Source: SAR324 cluster bacterium
GTDB lineage: Bacteria; SAR324; JACQKK01
Direction: 5' to 3'
DNA: 16,376 nucleotides
Assembly: GCA_022572825.1 (NCBI GenBank)
Contig: JACZVE010000017.1
Location: 1-16,376 of the forward strand
Shown here: one piece after another, positions 1 to 7,703 of the stretch
Numbering within the stretch: position 1 is the stretch's first letter
Layout of the letters: every line of letters starts with the position of its first letter
Translations under genes and position numbers: made by a program
Notes under the pieces: model-generated
What the model was told of the DNA's origin: nothing
Database searches by the model: none
Seen by the model: the letters and a program-made list of their open reading frames with translations, nothing else

Positions 1-2
1 CC

Positions 3-2195
3 GTGTTCGCCGAGGACATCCAGCCGGGCGGCCCTGTCCTGCATGGGGCGGTGTTGCGTTCGCCCCACGCCCATGCCCGCCTGAGGCGGCTGGACGTTTC
101 CCAGGCCGAAGCCATGCCGGGGGTGCGGGCGGTGATGACGGCGGCCGATCTGCCCGATCTGCGTTTTGGCAAGTTCCTCCGTGACGAACGCTACATGGCC
201 CGGGAGGGCGGCACCGTGCTCTACGTGGGCGACCGGGTGGCCGCGGTGGCCGCGGACACCCTGGAAACCGCCCGCGAGGCGATCGAGGCGAGCAAGGCGG
301 TGTATGAACCGCTGGAACCCATCGTCGATTGCCTGAGGGCCCTTGAGGCGGACGCCCCCCTGCTGCATCCCGCATTGGACAGCTATGAGGTGCTGGCGTT
401 GGCCGCGCCGGCCGGCGGCAACTGCTGTTCGGAGAACATGCTGGAGCGGGGCGATGTGGAGGCAGGGTTCGCGGAATCCCACCGGGTGTTCGAGCAGGTC
501 TACACCACCGAGATGATCCATCAGGCCTACATGGAGCCGCACGCCTGCCTGGCCGTGTTCAATCCCGACGACACCTACACCGTATGGTCCAGCACCCAGC
601 ACTCGTTCGGACTGCGCAATCAGCTGGCCGAGGTTATAGGCGTGCCGCAGAACCGCGTGCGCCTGGTGCCCACGGAGATCGGCGGCGGCTTCGGCGGCAA
701 AATCTGGATGCTGGACGAGGCGGCGGCGGCCTGCCTGGCCAGGAAAAGCGGCCTGCCCGTGCGCATGGTGATGACCCGCGCCGAGGACTTCATGTGCGGA
801 GAGCCGCGGGCGGGTTTCCACATCACCATCAAAACCGGGGTCACGGAGGATATGCGGCTGCTGGCGCGCACCTTCGAGATCGTGCTGGACAGCGGCGCCT
901 TCGCCCGCGCCGGCGCGCTGATGTCCGCCTCGATCCCGCAGTTCGCCGAGGGGCCGTACTTCATTGCCAACCTGCGCGTGCACGTGCGCTGCGCGTACAC
1001 CAACAAGGCCGCCAGCGCGTCCATGCGCGCCCCCGGCGGGCCCCAGGTTAACTTCGCCCTGGAATCGGAGATGGAGCGCATCGCCGGGGAGCTGGGCTGG
1101 GATGCCATCGAGTTCCGGCGCCGCAACCTGATGCCGCAGAATCACAAGAACCTGGCCGGTGTGGAGCTGAAGAGCGTCAACGTCAAGGAGACCCTGGACG
1201 CCGCGCTGGAAGCGTCCGGCTACGATCCCAACCAGGTGCGCAGCGGTCCGGCGCGCGGGCGCGGGCTGGGACTGGGCAACTGGAACGTGGGCGGCTTTCC
1301 CAGCGGGGCCATCATCAAGATGAACGACGACGGCTCGGCCAGCATTCTCACCGGCGTGGTGGATCTCACCGGCGTAAACACCGCTCTCGCCCAGATCGCC
1401 GCCGAGGTGCTGGACCTTCCCATGGAGCGGGTGACCATCAAGACGTTGGACACCGAGAGCGCTCCGCACTCCACCATCTCCGCGGGCAGCCAGGCGCTCA
1501 AGAGCATGGGCGACGCCGTGGTGCGGGCGGCCCAGCACGTTGTGCAGCAACTCTTTCAGGAGGCCGTCGAGGCGCTGGACGCCACACCGGAACGCATGGA
1601 GCTGGCCGGCGGGGAGGTGCGCGTGGCCGGCGAGCCACGGCGCGCGGTCGCCGTAACCCGACTGCTGGCCCAGGCGATGGCCGCCCGCGGTCCCATCGTC
1701 GGCTATGGCTCCACGGGCACGTACACCCGGCTGCCCTCGTTCTGCTGCCACGTGGCGGACGTGGAGGTGGACACCGATACCGGGATGGTCAGGGTGCTCC
1801 GGTACTGCGCCGTGCAGGACTGCGGCATCGCCATCAACCCCGTGGCGGCGGACGGGCAGGTGCAGGGCGGCGTCGTGCAGGGCATCGGCATGGCGCTCAG
1901 CGAGAGCCTGCGCTACGACGAGAAGGGCCGGCCCATCACGGCGGGCTTCCTGGACTACAAGATTCCCAGCGCGCTGGACGTGCCGCAGATCGAGACGGTG
2001 CTGGTGGAAAAGCCGGCGGTGGACGGGCCCTTCGGCGCCAAGGGTATCGGCGAGCCGCCGGTGGTGCCGCCGCCGGCCACCCTCGCCAACGCCATCTATA
2101 ACGCCGTGGGCGTGCGCATCACCTCGCTGCCCATCACACCGGAGAAGGTGCGCGCCGCCCTGCGGGCAAAGGAGCAGCTCGCCGCCGCCGACTGA
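3..2195 (+). CDS. Xanthine dehydrogenase-family molybdopterin-binding subunit, 5' partial
   Basis: This is the large catalytic subunit of a molybdenum hydroxylase (xanthine dehydrogenase, aldehyde oxidase and aryl-CoA dehydrogenase family). It hydroxylates a heterocycle or aldehyde using Mo-pterin cytosine dinucleotide, normally with separate FeS and FAD subunits. The reading frame is already open at the left edge and begins at the family's AEDI segment followed by LHGAVLRSPHAHARL. I infer that a few tens of N-terminal residues are missing. Visible motifs are EIGGGFGGKIW (about residues 223-233), the MRAPGGPQ cofactor loop (about 340), the QDCGIAINP segment (about 600), and near the C-terminus GAKGIGEPP, whose Glu is the catalytic base in this family. 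The substrate cannot be read from the sequence. FeS and FAD partners would have to lie upstream; downstream there is only a rhodanese gene after 320 bases. Confidence 0.93.
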   Translation: MFAEDIQPGGPVLHGAVLRSPHAHARLRRLDVSQAEAMPGVRAVMTAADLPDLRFGKFLRDERYMAREGGTVLYVGDRVAAVAADTLETAREAIEASKAVYEPLEPIVDCLRALEADAPLLHPALDSYEVLALAAPAGGNCCSENMLERGDVEAGFAESHRVFEQVYTTEMIHQAYMEPHACLAVFNPDDTYTVWSSTQHSFGLRNQLAEVIGVPQNRVRLVPTEIGGGFGGKIWMLDEAAAACLARKSGLPVRMVMTRAEDFMCGEPRAGFHITIKTGVTEDMRLLARTFEIVLDSGAFARAGALMSASIPQFAEGPYFIANLRVHVRCAYTNKAASASMRAPGGPQVNFALESEMERIAGELGWDAIEFRRRNLMPQNHKNLAGVELKSVNVKETLDAALEASGYDPNQVRSGPARGRGLGLGNWNVGGFPSGAIIKMNDDGSASILTGVVDLTGVNTALAQIAAEVLDLPMERVTIKTLDTESAPHSTISAGSQALKSMGDAVVRAAQHVVQQLFQEAVEALDATPERMELAGGEVRVAGEPRRAVAVTRLLAQAMAARGPIVGYGSTGTYTRLPSFCCHVADVEVDTDTGMVRVLRYCAVQDCGIAINPVAADGQVQGGVVQGIGMALSESLRYDEKGRPITAGFLDYKIPSALDVPQIETVLVEKPAVDGPFGAKGIGEPPVVPPPATLANAIYNAVGVRITSLPITPEKVRAALRAKEQLAAAD

Positions 2196-2515
2196 GCGGG
2201 CCGCGTTCGCGCCGTGCAACCGTGCTAAAGCGGATTGCGCGATTGATGCGGCCGGAGCCGGTCTGATGAGATCCATGCCGGCACCTGCATTCTGTGGTGG
2301 AACTCAGGAAGGAGACAGGAATCCCTCCCGGTCGGGCTGCCGGGCCGCGCCACCTGGAAAAATTCGCTTCAGGCCCTTTCCGGTGTCCGAACAAGGGGCG
2401 GTACCACCGGTCTTCCGTGGACTCCGTTCCCATACTGGTTGTATTGGTGGGTGAAGACCGCCACCGTCGGCAATTGGGAGTTTCTTCCGGGCAATCCCGG
2501 TCAAGGGAGAGAACA
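2196..2515. other. 320-base intergenic region before the rhodanese gene
   Basis: No convincing gene is seen. The rhodanese frame stays open leftwards to an upstream GTG at 2294, but those 74 codons translate to an arginine- and proline-rich string unlike any rhodanese N-terminus, so I treat them as untranslated. A short hairpin (CCGGG 2487-2491, loop CAAT, CCCGG 2496-2500) sits directly before the ribosome binding site and could influence translation. I could not pick a convincing -35/-10 pair or a T-tailed terminator for the preceding gene. Confidence 0.5.
2503..2511 (+). promoter_or_regulatory. Ribosome binding site of the rhodanese gene
   Basis: The purine run AAGGGAGAG ends four bases before the ATG at 2516. 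It decides that start over the in-frame GTG at 2294, which has no sensible protein downstream. The hairpin at 2487-2500 abuts it. Confidence 0.7.
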
Positions 2516-3355
2516 ATGGCTGAATACCCGCAATCCAAGGTGCTCGTGGACCCGGAGTGGGTGGCGGAAAGACTGAACAACCCTTCCGTTCGCCTCGTTC
2601 GGGCCGATAGAAACATCGATCCCCTGAAATCCCCGTCCATTCCGGCCTCCGTTCTCTGGCGCTGGGACACCGAAATGCAGCAGGCGGGACGGCACGATAT
2701 TCCCGACAAAAATGCCTTTCAAGAACTGCTTTCCCGGTCGGGCATTTCCAACGGTACCACCGTCGTCCTGTATGGAGGCGCAAACAACTGGTATGCCGCC
2801 TTCGCGTTTTGGCTCCTCAAAATATACGGGCACGAGGAGATCCGCGTCATGCACGGTGGCATGCAGCGATGGGCCGGGGGCAACCGCCCCGTAGCGACCG
2901 ACACGCTCTCTCCCTCGGCCGCGAGCTACCATGCCGGAACACCCGACTGGAGTATCCGAGCTTTCCGGGGCGAGGTGGAAGCGGCAATTGAAACCGGAAA
3001 CAAGTTGGTCGTGGACGTGCGCTCGCCTCCGGAATTCAAGGGCGAGGTGTTCGCGCCGCAAACTCCGCCAAAATTCGGAGAGCGGGCGGGCCATATTCCG
3101 GGCGCGGTGCATGTTCCCTGCACCTCGGCGGTCAACGAGGATGGAACCTTTAAAACCGCCGACGAGTTGCAAGCGCAGTTCACCGCGCAAGGGGTCACTC
3201 CCGACAAGGAGGTGATCACCTACTGCACCCTGGGAGCGCGCTCGGCGCAGTCGTGGTTCGTGCTTTCCCAACTGTTGGGCTATCCCGGTGTACAGCTATA
3301 CGACGGTTCTTGGGGGGAATGGGGGAACCTGATCGGCGCGCCGATCGAAAGCTGA
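2516..3355 (+). CDS. Thiosulfate/3-mercaptopyruvate sulfurtransferase (tandem rhodanese)
   Basis: This 279-residue protein has two rhodanese domains, about 8-125 and 145-278, the usual size for the family. The C-terminal domain carries the active-site loop CTLGARS with the persulfide-forming Cys237, followed by SWFVLSQLLGY and DGSWGEWGN, as in thiosulfate sulfurtransferases. The N-terminal domain has no catalytic Cys, as expected. The enzyme moves sulfane sulfur from thiosulfate (or mercaptopyruvate) to cyanide or a thiol acceptor. No signal peptide is seen, so it is probably cytoplasmic. Start chosen at ATG 2516 from its good ribosome binding site. By eye its codon use is less GC-rich at third positions than the surrounding genes, which may mean a different history. 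Its neighbour is a molybdenum hydroxylase subunit, an enzyme class that needs sulfurated cofactor, but a direct link is only a guess. Confidence 0.93.
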   Translation: MAEYPQSKVLVDPEWVAERLNNPSVRLVRADRNIDPLKSPSIPASVLWRWDTEMQQAGRHDIPDKNAFQELLSRSGISNGTTVVLYGGANNWYAAFAFWLLKIYGHEEIRVMHGGMQRWAGGNRPVATDTLSPSAASYHAGTPDWSIRAFRGEVEAAIETGNKLVVDVRSPPEFKGEVFAPQTPPKFGERAGHIPGAVHVPCTSAVNEDGTFKTADELQAQFTAQGVTPDKEVITYCTLGARSAQSWFVLSQLLGYPGVQLYDGSWGEWGNLIGAPIES

Positions 3356-3473
3356 AGGGGTCTGTTCGGGTGGCCTTCTGCCGAAATGAAGGATTCCAGG
3401 AGCTGGAGCCCGCTTTTGGCTGCGGTTCGGGCCTCCATCTGGGATAGATCGGCTCAAGGCAAATCGGGGATCG

Positions 3474-3503
3474 TTTCAGGGCTCGCCCGGGCAAGCCCTG
3501 AAA
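3474..3503. repeat. 30-bp near-perfect palindrome
   Basis: Arms TTTCAGGGCT (3474-3483) and AGCCCTGAAA (3494-3503) pair perfectly. Inside them GCCC (3485-3488) pairs with GGGC (3489-3492), leaving one C/A mismatch, so 28 of 30 positions are symmetric. It lies 118 bases after the rhodanese stop and 55 before the glycosyltransferase start. No T-run follows, so a classical intrinsic terminator is doubtful. A regulator site or dispersed palindromic repeat is equally possible. Confidence 0.6.
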
Positions 3504-3558
3504 TCCCTTCGGGCGGCGCGAGTGGAGCAGTTCTACCGCCAATTTATTCGATATCGGC

Positions 3559-4620
3559 TTGAAAAACCTTCCCGACGACGCCCGCGTCCTCATCATCCGC
3601 TTCAGCTCCCTGGGCGATGTGGTGAAGTGCACCGCCCTGCCGCGCCTGATCCGGCGGCGCTACCCGCGCGCCCGCATCACCTTCGTCACCTCCGAGGCGC
3701 ACCTGGAGCTGATCCGCGACAATCCCCACATCGAACGCGCCATCGGCTTCGAACGCCGCACGGGGCCGGGCGGACTGCTGCGGCTGGCGCGGGAGCTGGG
3801 CGGCGCGCGCTTCCACCTGGTGGCCGACGTGCACGCCTCGCTGCGCAGCCGGGCGCTGCGCGCGCTGATCCGGGCACCGCGCACCGCATACGGCAAGCGC
3901 ACGCTGCAACGCTTCCTGCTGATTCAGTTCCGCTGGAACACCTACCGCCGCGCCCACGGCAAGGAGGAGGACTTCCTGGCGGGCCTGCGCCCCTACGGTA
4001 TCGAGGACGACGGGCTTGGCAGCGAGCTGCACCTGGAGCGGCTGGAGGGCGACCCCACCCTCGCGGAGCGCTTCGCGCCCGAGCTGGCCCGCCTGCGCCA
4101 CTGGCGCGAGCGGGGCTTGCCCGTGCTGGGAGTGGCGCCGGTGGCGGCCTGGGAGCTCAAGCGCTGGCCGATGGCGCACTTCCGTACCCTGCTGGAGCGC
4201 TACGTGGCGGCCACGGGGGGCGGCGTGCTGGTCTTCGGTGGCGCGCAGGACGCGGAGGCGGCCGCGCTCGCGGAGGGCCTGCAACCCCACGCGCTCTCGC
4301 TGGTGGGGCGCACATCGCACCTGGAATCCGCCTGGTTCGCCGCGAAAACGGACCTCATGCTGGCCAACGACACCGGCATGAGCCATATCGCCGAGGCCGT
4401 GGGACGCGACGCCGTCGTGCTGTTCGGCCCCACCGCCCGCGAGCTGGGCTACTTCCCCGTGCGGCCGGGCAGCCGCGTGCTTGAGCGGCCCCTGCCCTGC
4501 AGGCCCTGCACCCGCACCGGGCAGGGCCGCTGCACCCATCCGCTGCGCAAGGCGTGCCTGGTGGGCATCACGCCGGAGGCGGTGCTGGCCGTGGTGCGGG
4601 AGAAGCTGGGGCGCGGGTGA
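3559..4620 (+). CDS. Glycosyltransferase family 9 (heptosyltransferase-like)
   Basis: This 353-residue cytoplasmic or membrane-peripheral enzyme probably adds a heptose or related sugar to the LPS inner core. The N-terminal half begins with the family signature VLIIRFSSLGDVV (residues 10-22). The C-terminal half has the donor-binding segments GVAPVAAWELKRWP (191-204) and LANDTGMSHIAEAVG (268-282), then VVLFGPT. A cysteine cluster (C314, C317, C325, C333) occurs where many GT9 proteins carry one. The only suitable start is TTG 3559: the frame is open from 3502 and contains no ATG or GTG before it, while a later start would cut into the first Rossmann strand. No clear ribosome binding site precedes the TTG. 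waaA follows after 138 bases, supporting a role in LPS core assembly. Which heptosyltransferase (WaaC, WaaF or WaaQ type) I cannot say. Confidence 0.9.
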   Translation: MKNLPDDARVLIIRFSSLGDVVKCTALPRLIRRRYPRARITFVTSEAHLELIRDNPHIERAIGFERRTGPGGLLRLARELGGARFHLVADVHASLRSRALRALIRAPRTAYGKRTLQRFLLIQFRWNTYRRAHGKEEDFLAGLRPYGIEDDGLGSELHLERLEGDPTLAERFAPELARLRHWRERGLPVLGVAPVAAWELKRWPMAHFRTLLERYVAATGGGVLVFGGAQDAEAAALAEGLQPHALSLVGRTSHLESAWFAAKTDLMLANDTGMSHIAEAVGRDAVVLFGPTARELGYFPVRPGSRVLERPLPCRPCTRTGQGRCTHPLRKACLVGITPEAVLAVVREKLGRG

Positions 4621-4669
4621 CGGGTGTAGCGCACCACTTGTGCGGCACCCGACGCCATTGCGCTCACGG

Positions 4670-4716
4670 CCCGCCGCGCGCATTGTCGCGCCGGGCGGGA
4701 GAGGGTAGGGTCAGGC
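4670..4716. repeat. Imperfect dyad with G-rich tail between the GT9 gene and waaA
   Basis: CCCGCC (4670-4675) pairs with GGCGGG (4694-4699), and GCGC (4678-4681) with GCGC (4688-4691), around a six-base loop with a 2x2 internal mismatch. The tail GAGAGGGTAGGGTCAGG follows directly. A dyad followed by an AGGGTAGGG-type tail resembles palindromic repeats dispersed in many GC-rich proteobacterial genomes, and matches the layout of the element at 12272-12310. It could act as a rho-independent-like pause after the glycosyltransferase, but there is no T-run. Confidence 0.4.
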
Positions 4717-4758
4717 GTGCCCCTTTCCCCTCATCCGCCGCTGCATCCTCGCCTGCCG

Positions 4759-6066
4759 ATGATCCTTCGCCCGCCGTCTCGTCTGCTCTGGCAATCGCTC
4801 TACAGTTGGGTGGCGCTTCCGCTGGCGCTGGGGGTGCTTTGGCTGGCCGCAATGAAGAACGCCAAGCTGCACGATACACTGCGCGGCCGCCGGGGGCTGT
4901 GGCGACGGCTGGAAGCCCAGCTCGCCGGGCGCGACCCGACACGCCCGCTGGTCTGGTTTCACGTGGCCTCCGCGGGAGAGTATCTGCAGGCGCTTCCCGT
5001 GCTGGAGCGCCTGCTGGAGAACGGTGTGCAGTGCGCGCTGACGGTGACCTCCGTGTCCGGCTATCGCTGGGCGATGAAGCGCAGGGAGGATCTGGCGGGC
5101 CTGATCGTTATCGATTACCTGCCGGTCGATCTGCCGCGCCATATGCGGCGCATGCTGACGATGCTGCGGCCGGCGGCCCTGGTATACGTCAAGTACGACC
5201 TGTGGCCCAACCTGGTTTGGGGGGCGCGCCGCGCCGGTGTGCCCCAGTTCCTCGTCTCCGCCACCCTGCACGAGAAGTCCTGGCGATGGAAGTCCGCGCT
5301 GGCGCGCCACTTCTACCGCACCGTTTACGAGGCCATTGACCATATATTCGCCGCCTCGGATGGCGACCGGGCGCGCTTCCTGCGCACGGCCCCGGGCCAC
5401 CCCGGCGTGCGGGTGCTGGGGGATACGCGCTTCGACAGCGTGCTGGAACGCAAAGCCACCATTGCGCCCCCTCCCCTGCCGCCGTATGTTGGGGAGCGAA
5501 CGGTGATGGTTGTCGGCAGCAGTTGGCCGCCGGACGAGGCCCGCATCTTTCCGGTGCTGCTGGAGGCGCTGGAGCGGTTTCCCGCATTGATGCTGCTGGT
5601 GGTTCCCCACGAGATCGGCGAGGCCCATTTGCGCGAGATCGAGGCGACCTTCGCCGGCCATCCCACCACCCGCTTCACCCGACTGGAGCAAACCCCGCCC
5701 GCTCCTGCGCGGGTGCTGCTGGTGGACACTGTCGGCCAACTATCCGCCCTGTACGCCTACGCCGCGCTGGCCTACGTGGGCGGCGCCTTCACGACCGGCG
5801 TTCACAACGTGATGGAGCCCTCCGCCATGGGCGCGCCCGCCATCTTCGGCCCGTTTTACCAGAACTCCCCGGAAGCGGTGGAGCTGGTGAGCCGGGGCCT
5901 GGCCTTCTCCATCGCGGATGAGGAGCAGTTCCGCCGGGCGCTGTTTCCCCTGCTGGACGATCCCGCCCGCTGCCGGGAACTCGGCGGCGCGGCCGCCGCA
6001 TACGTGGCGGCCAACGCCGGGGCGGCGCAGCGCGCATTCGAGAAGATCCGGGCGGCCCTGGCATGA
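4759..6066 (+). CDS. waaA: 3-deoxy-D-manno-octulosonic acid (Kdo) transferase
   Basis: This enzyme transfers Kdo from CMP-Kdo to the lipid A precursor at the inner membrane. The 435 residues fit the family. A single N-terminal membrane anchor (about 14-31) is followed by WFHVASAGEYLQALPVL (66-82), where Glu74 matches the catalytic Glu of WaaA. YDLWPNLV (146-153), GDTRFDSV (221-228), VVPHEIGEAH (281-290) and GGAFTTGVHNVMEPSAMGAP (341-360) complete the GT-B fold. The GDTRFD and TGVHNV forms, from memory, look more like Bacteroidetes-type WaaA than the E. coli protein (GSLKFD, RGGHNPLE). ATG 4759 is chosen because the protein then starts just before the anchor; it lacks a clear ribosome binding site. 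An in-frame GTG at 4717, preceded by GGGTCAGG, would add 14 residues and is a fair alternative. The MFS gene follows after 23 bases. Confidence 0.93.
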   Translation: MILRPPSRLLWQSLYSWVALPLALGVLWLAAMKNAKLHDTLRGRRGLWRRLEAQLAGRDPTRPLVWFHVASAGEYLQALPVLERLLENGVQCALTVTSVSGYRWAMKRREDLAGLIVIDYLPVDLPRHMRRMLTMLRPAALVYVKYDLWPNLVWGARRAGVPQFLVSATLHEKSWRWKSALARHFYRTVYEAIDHIFAASDGDRARFLRTAPGHPGVRVLGDTRFDSVLERKATIAPPPLPPYVGERTVMVVGSSWPPDEARIFPVLLEALERFPALMLLVVPHEIGEAHLREIEATFAGHPTTRFTRLEQTPPAPARVLLVDTVGQLSALYAYAALAYVGGAFTTGVHNVMEPSAMGAPAIFGPFYQNSPEAVELVSRGLAFSIADEEQFRRALFPLLDDPARCRELGGAAAAYVAANAGAAQRAFEKIRAALA

Positions 6067-6089
6067 GCGCCGGGAAGGGGCGAATCTGA

Positions 6090-7298
6090 ATGGCCTCCCA
6101 ACTGCTGGGCCGGGAGCGGCGGGATTTCTGGATGCTCTCCGTTGGGCAACTGCTGATCTTCTGCGGCTTCTACGCCTTCTTCCAGTTCCCCTTGTACATC
6201 AAGGCACTGGGAGGCGCCGAGCAGGCGATCGGTATTATCATGGGCGTCACCGCGCTGGCCGCCACGCTGCTGATGCCCTGGATTATCGCGCTGGTCGATC
6301 GCATCGAGCGCAAGGCGCTGATGCTGGCCGGGGTCTGCCTGGTGGAACTGGCCACCATGGCCTGTGTCGTCACCACGTCACCGGGCGTGCTGATGGGCGC
6401 GCTGATGATGGCGCGGGGCCTGGGGTTCGCGGTGTACATGATCGCGAGTGGTGCGTATCTGGCGCAGATCATGCCGCCGGAGGAGAAATCGCGCTGGATC
6501 GGGGTCAACCTGGGATTCAACCAGGTGGCGATCGGGCTGGGCCCGCTGATCGGCGAGCTGGTGATCCATCAGGTCAACTTTCCCTACTTCTTTTTTGTGT
6601 CCGCGGCCCTCGTGTATTCCGGGATGCTGCTGTTGCTGCCCATTTCCGCCCGGGCACCCGTGCCGCCGCCGGTGCCGTTTCGCGCCATGGATTCGTTGGT
6701 GGGCTTCTTCGCGGAGTTGGCCGGGCCGCGCTTCCGCAACACCTTTCTCACGCTGCTGCTGATGGCCGGTGCGCTGGGCGCCGTGTTCAACTTCACGGCC
6801 ACCTACACGCAACTGCTGGGGCTGTCCTCCGGCCTGTTCTTCGCCACCTATGCGCTGACCAATGCGGCGACGCGATTCGGCGCCGGGGGCCTGGCGGATC
6901 GCTACGGGCGCACGCTGGTCGTCGTCCCCACCCTGGTGATGTTCGGCGCCGGGATCTACGTCTTCAGCGTCACCCAAGGGACGCTGGTGATGCTGGTCGC
7001 CGCGGTGCTGATCGGGGTGGGTTTCGCCCTGCCCAACCCCGCCATCTTCGCCCTCATGCTGGACCGGGCGCCGCCGCGGTTGCAGGGCATGGCCGTCGGC
7101 GGCTTCCACTTCGCCTATCAGCTCGGTCTGCTCTGCAGCCCGCCCCTGTTCGGCGTCATCGCCGAACGCTGGGGCTATGCGCCCATGTGGTGGATCGCCG
7201 GGGCCATGGCCCTGGGCGCGATCGGCCCCTACCTCCTGCCGGAGCTGCGGGCCGGCGCGGCGGGCGAGAGGAGTGCGCGGATCTCCGACGCGGAGTAG
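6090..7298 (+). CDS. Major facilitator superfamily transporter
   Basis: This 402-residue inner-membrane protein has about 12 hydrophobic segments in two halves, separated by a proline-rich cytoplasmic loop around residues 188-200 (RAPVPPPVPFRAM). The loop-2/3 motif appears as ALVDRIERK (67-75), and its second-half counterpart as GGLADRYGR (266-274), which is close to the MFS consensus. It moves a small solute by secondary transport; the substrate and direction are not predictable. The start ATG 6090 has a GGGAAGGGG purine run about ten bases ahead and lies 23 bases after waaA. The small dioxygenase gene follows after 30 bases. The spacing suggests co-transcription with waaA and the two downstream enzyme genes. 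It could supply or export the substrate handled by those enzymes, or a cell-envelope precursor; neither is proven. Confidence 0.9.
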   Translation: MASQLLGRERRDFWMLSVGQLLIFCGFYAFFQFPLYIKALGGAEQAIGIIMGVTALAATLLMPWIIALVDRIERKALMLAGVCLVELATMACVVTTSPGVLMGALMMARGLGFAVYMIASGAYLAQIMPPEEKSRWIGVNLGFNQVAIGLGPLIGELVIHQVNFPYFFFVSAALVYSGMLLLLPISARAPVPPPVPFRAMDSLVGFFAELAGPRFRNTFLTLLLMAGALGAVFNFTATYTQLLGLSSGLFFATYALTNAATRFGAGGLADRYGRTLVVVPTLVMFGAGIYVFSVTQGTLVMLVAAVLIGVGFALPNPAIFALMLDRAPPRLQGMAVGGFHFAYQLGLLCSPPLFGVIAERWGYAPMWWIAGAMALGAIGPYLLPELRAGAAGERSARISDAE

Positions 7299-7328
7299 TA
7301 GCGAACACAGCCAGGGAGCCGTTCCGCC

Positions 7329-7655
7329 ATGACATACGAGAGCTTTCACGCCCACGTCTACTACGACGAGGCCGGCCGCGAAACCGCCGCGCGCGTGCGC
7401 GAGCGGCTTGACGCGCTGTTCGAGGTGCAGCTTGGCCGCTGGCGGGAAGAGCCGGTGGGGCCGCACCCCACGGCCATGTACCAGGTGGCCTTCGCGGCCG
7501 ATCAGTTCGGCCGGGTGGTGCCCTGGTTGATGGAGCACCACGCGGGCCTGTCGGTGCTGATTCACCCCAACACGGACAACGATCTGCTGGACCACTCCGA
7601 GCGCGCGCTGTGGCTGGGCGAAAAACTGGCGCTCAAGCTTGATTTTTTTCGCTGA
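7329..7655 (+). CDS. DOPA 4,5-dioxygenase-family protein
   Basis: This small 108-residue protein matches the single-domain DOPA 4,5-dioxygenase family (the Amanita DodA type, not the plant LigB type). Visible conserved parts are FHAHVYYD near the N-terminus (H7, H9), VGPHPTAMYQVAF (43-55, H46), and WLMEHHAGLSVLIHPNTDND with LLDHSERALWLG (H79, H89). The histidines are the likely Fe(II) ligands and catalytic residues. Fungal members cleave L-DOPA extradiol to seco-DOPAs that cyclise to betalamic acid or muscaflavin. Bacterial members are mostly uncharacterised, so the natural substrate here is unknown. The AGGGAG at 7312-7317 is about 11 bases before the ATG. It lies 30 bases after the transporter and 48 before a PLP enzyme, and is probably in the same transcript. 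Confidence 0.85.
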   Translation: MTYESFHAHVYYDEAGRETAARVRERLDALFEVQLGRWREEPVGPHPTAMYQVAFAADQFGRVVPWLMEHHAGLSVLIHPNTDNDLLDHSERALWLGEKLALKLDFFR

Positions 7656-7703
7656 ACGCGGCTTGCTGTGGCGAATTGCCACGACACTCGATGCGAGGAA
7701 TCG

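Noticed and set aside
2294..2515. N-terminal extension of the rhodanese from GTG 2294
   Set aside because: The added 74 residues do not resemble any rhodanese N-terminus, and the ATG at 2516 has a good ribosome binding site.
2196..2515. Possible tRNA or riboswitch in the intergenic gap
   Set aside because: No cloverleaf or known riboswitch core could be assembled; only a short CCGGG/CCCGG hairpin was found.
3544..4683. 379-codon minus-strand frame opposite the glycosyltransferase gene
   Set aside because: The plus strand carries unmistakable GT9 motifs; the minus-strand product is a low-complexity Ala/Gln/Arg string.
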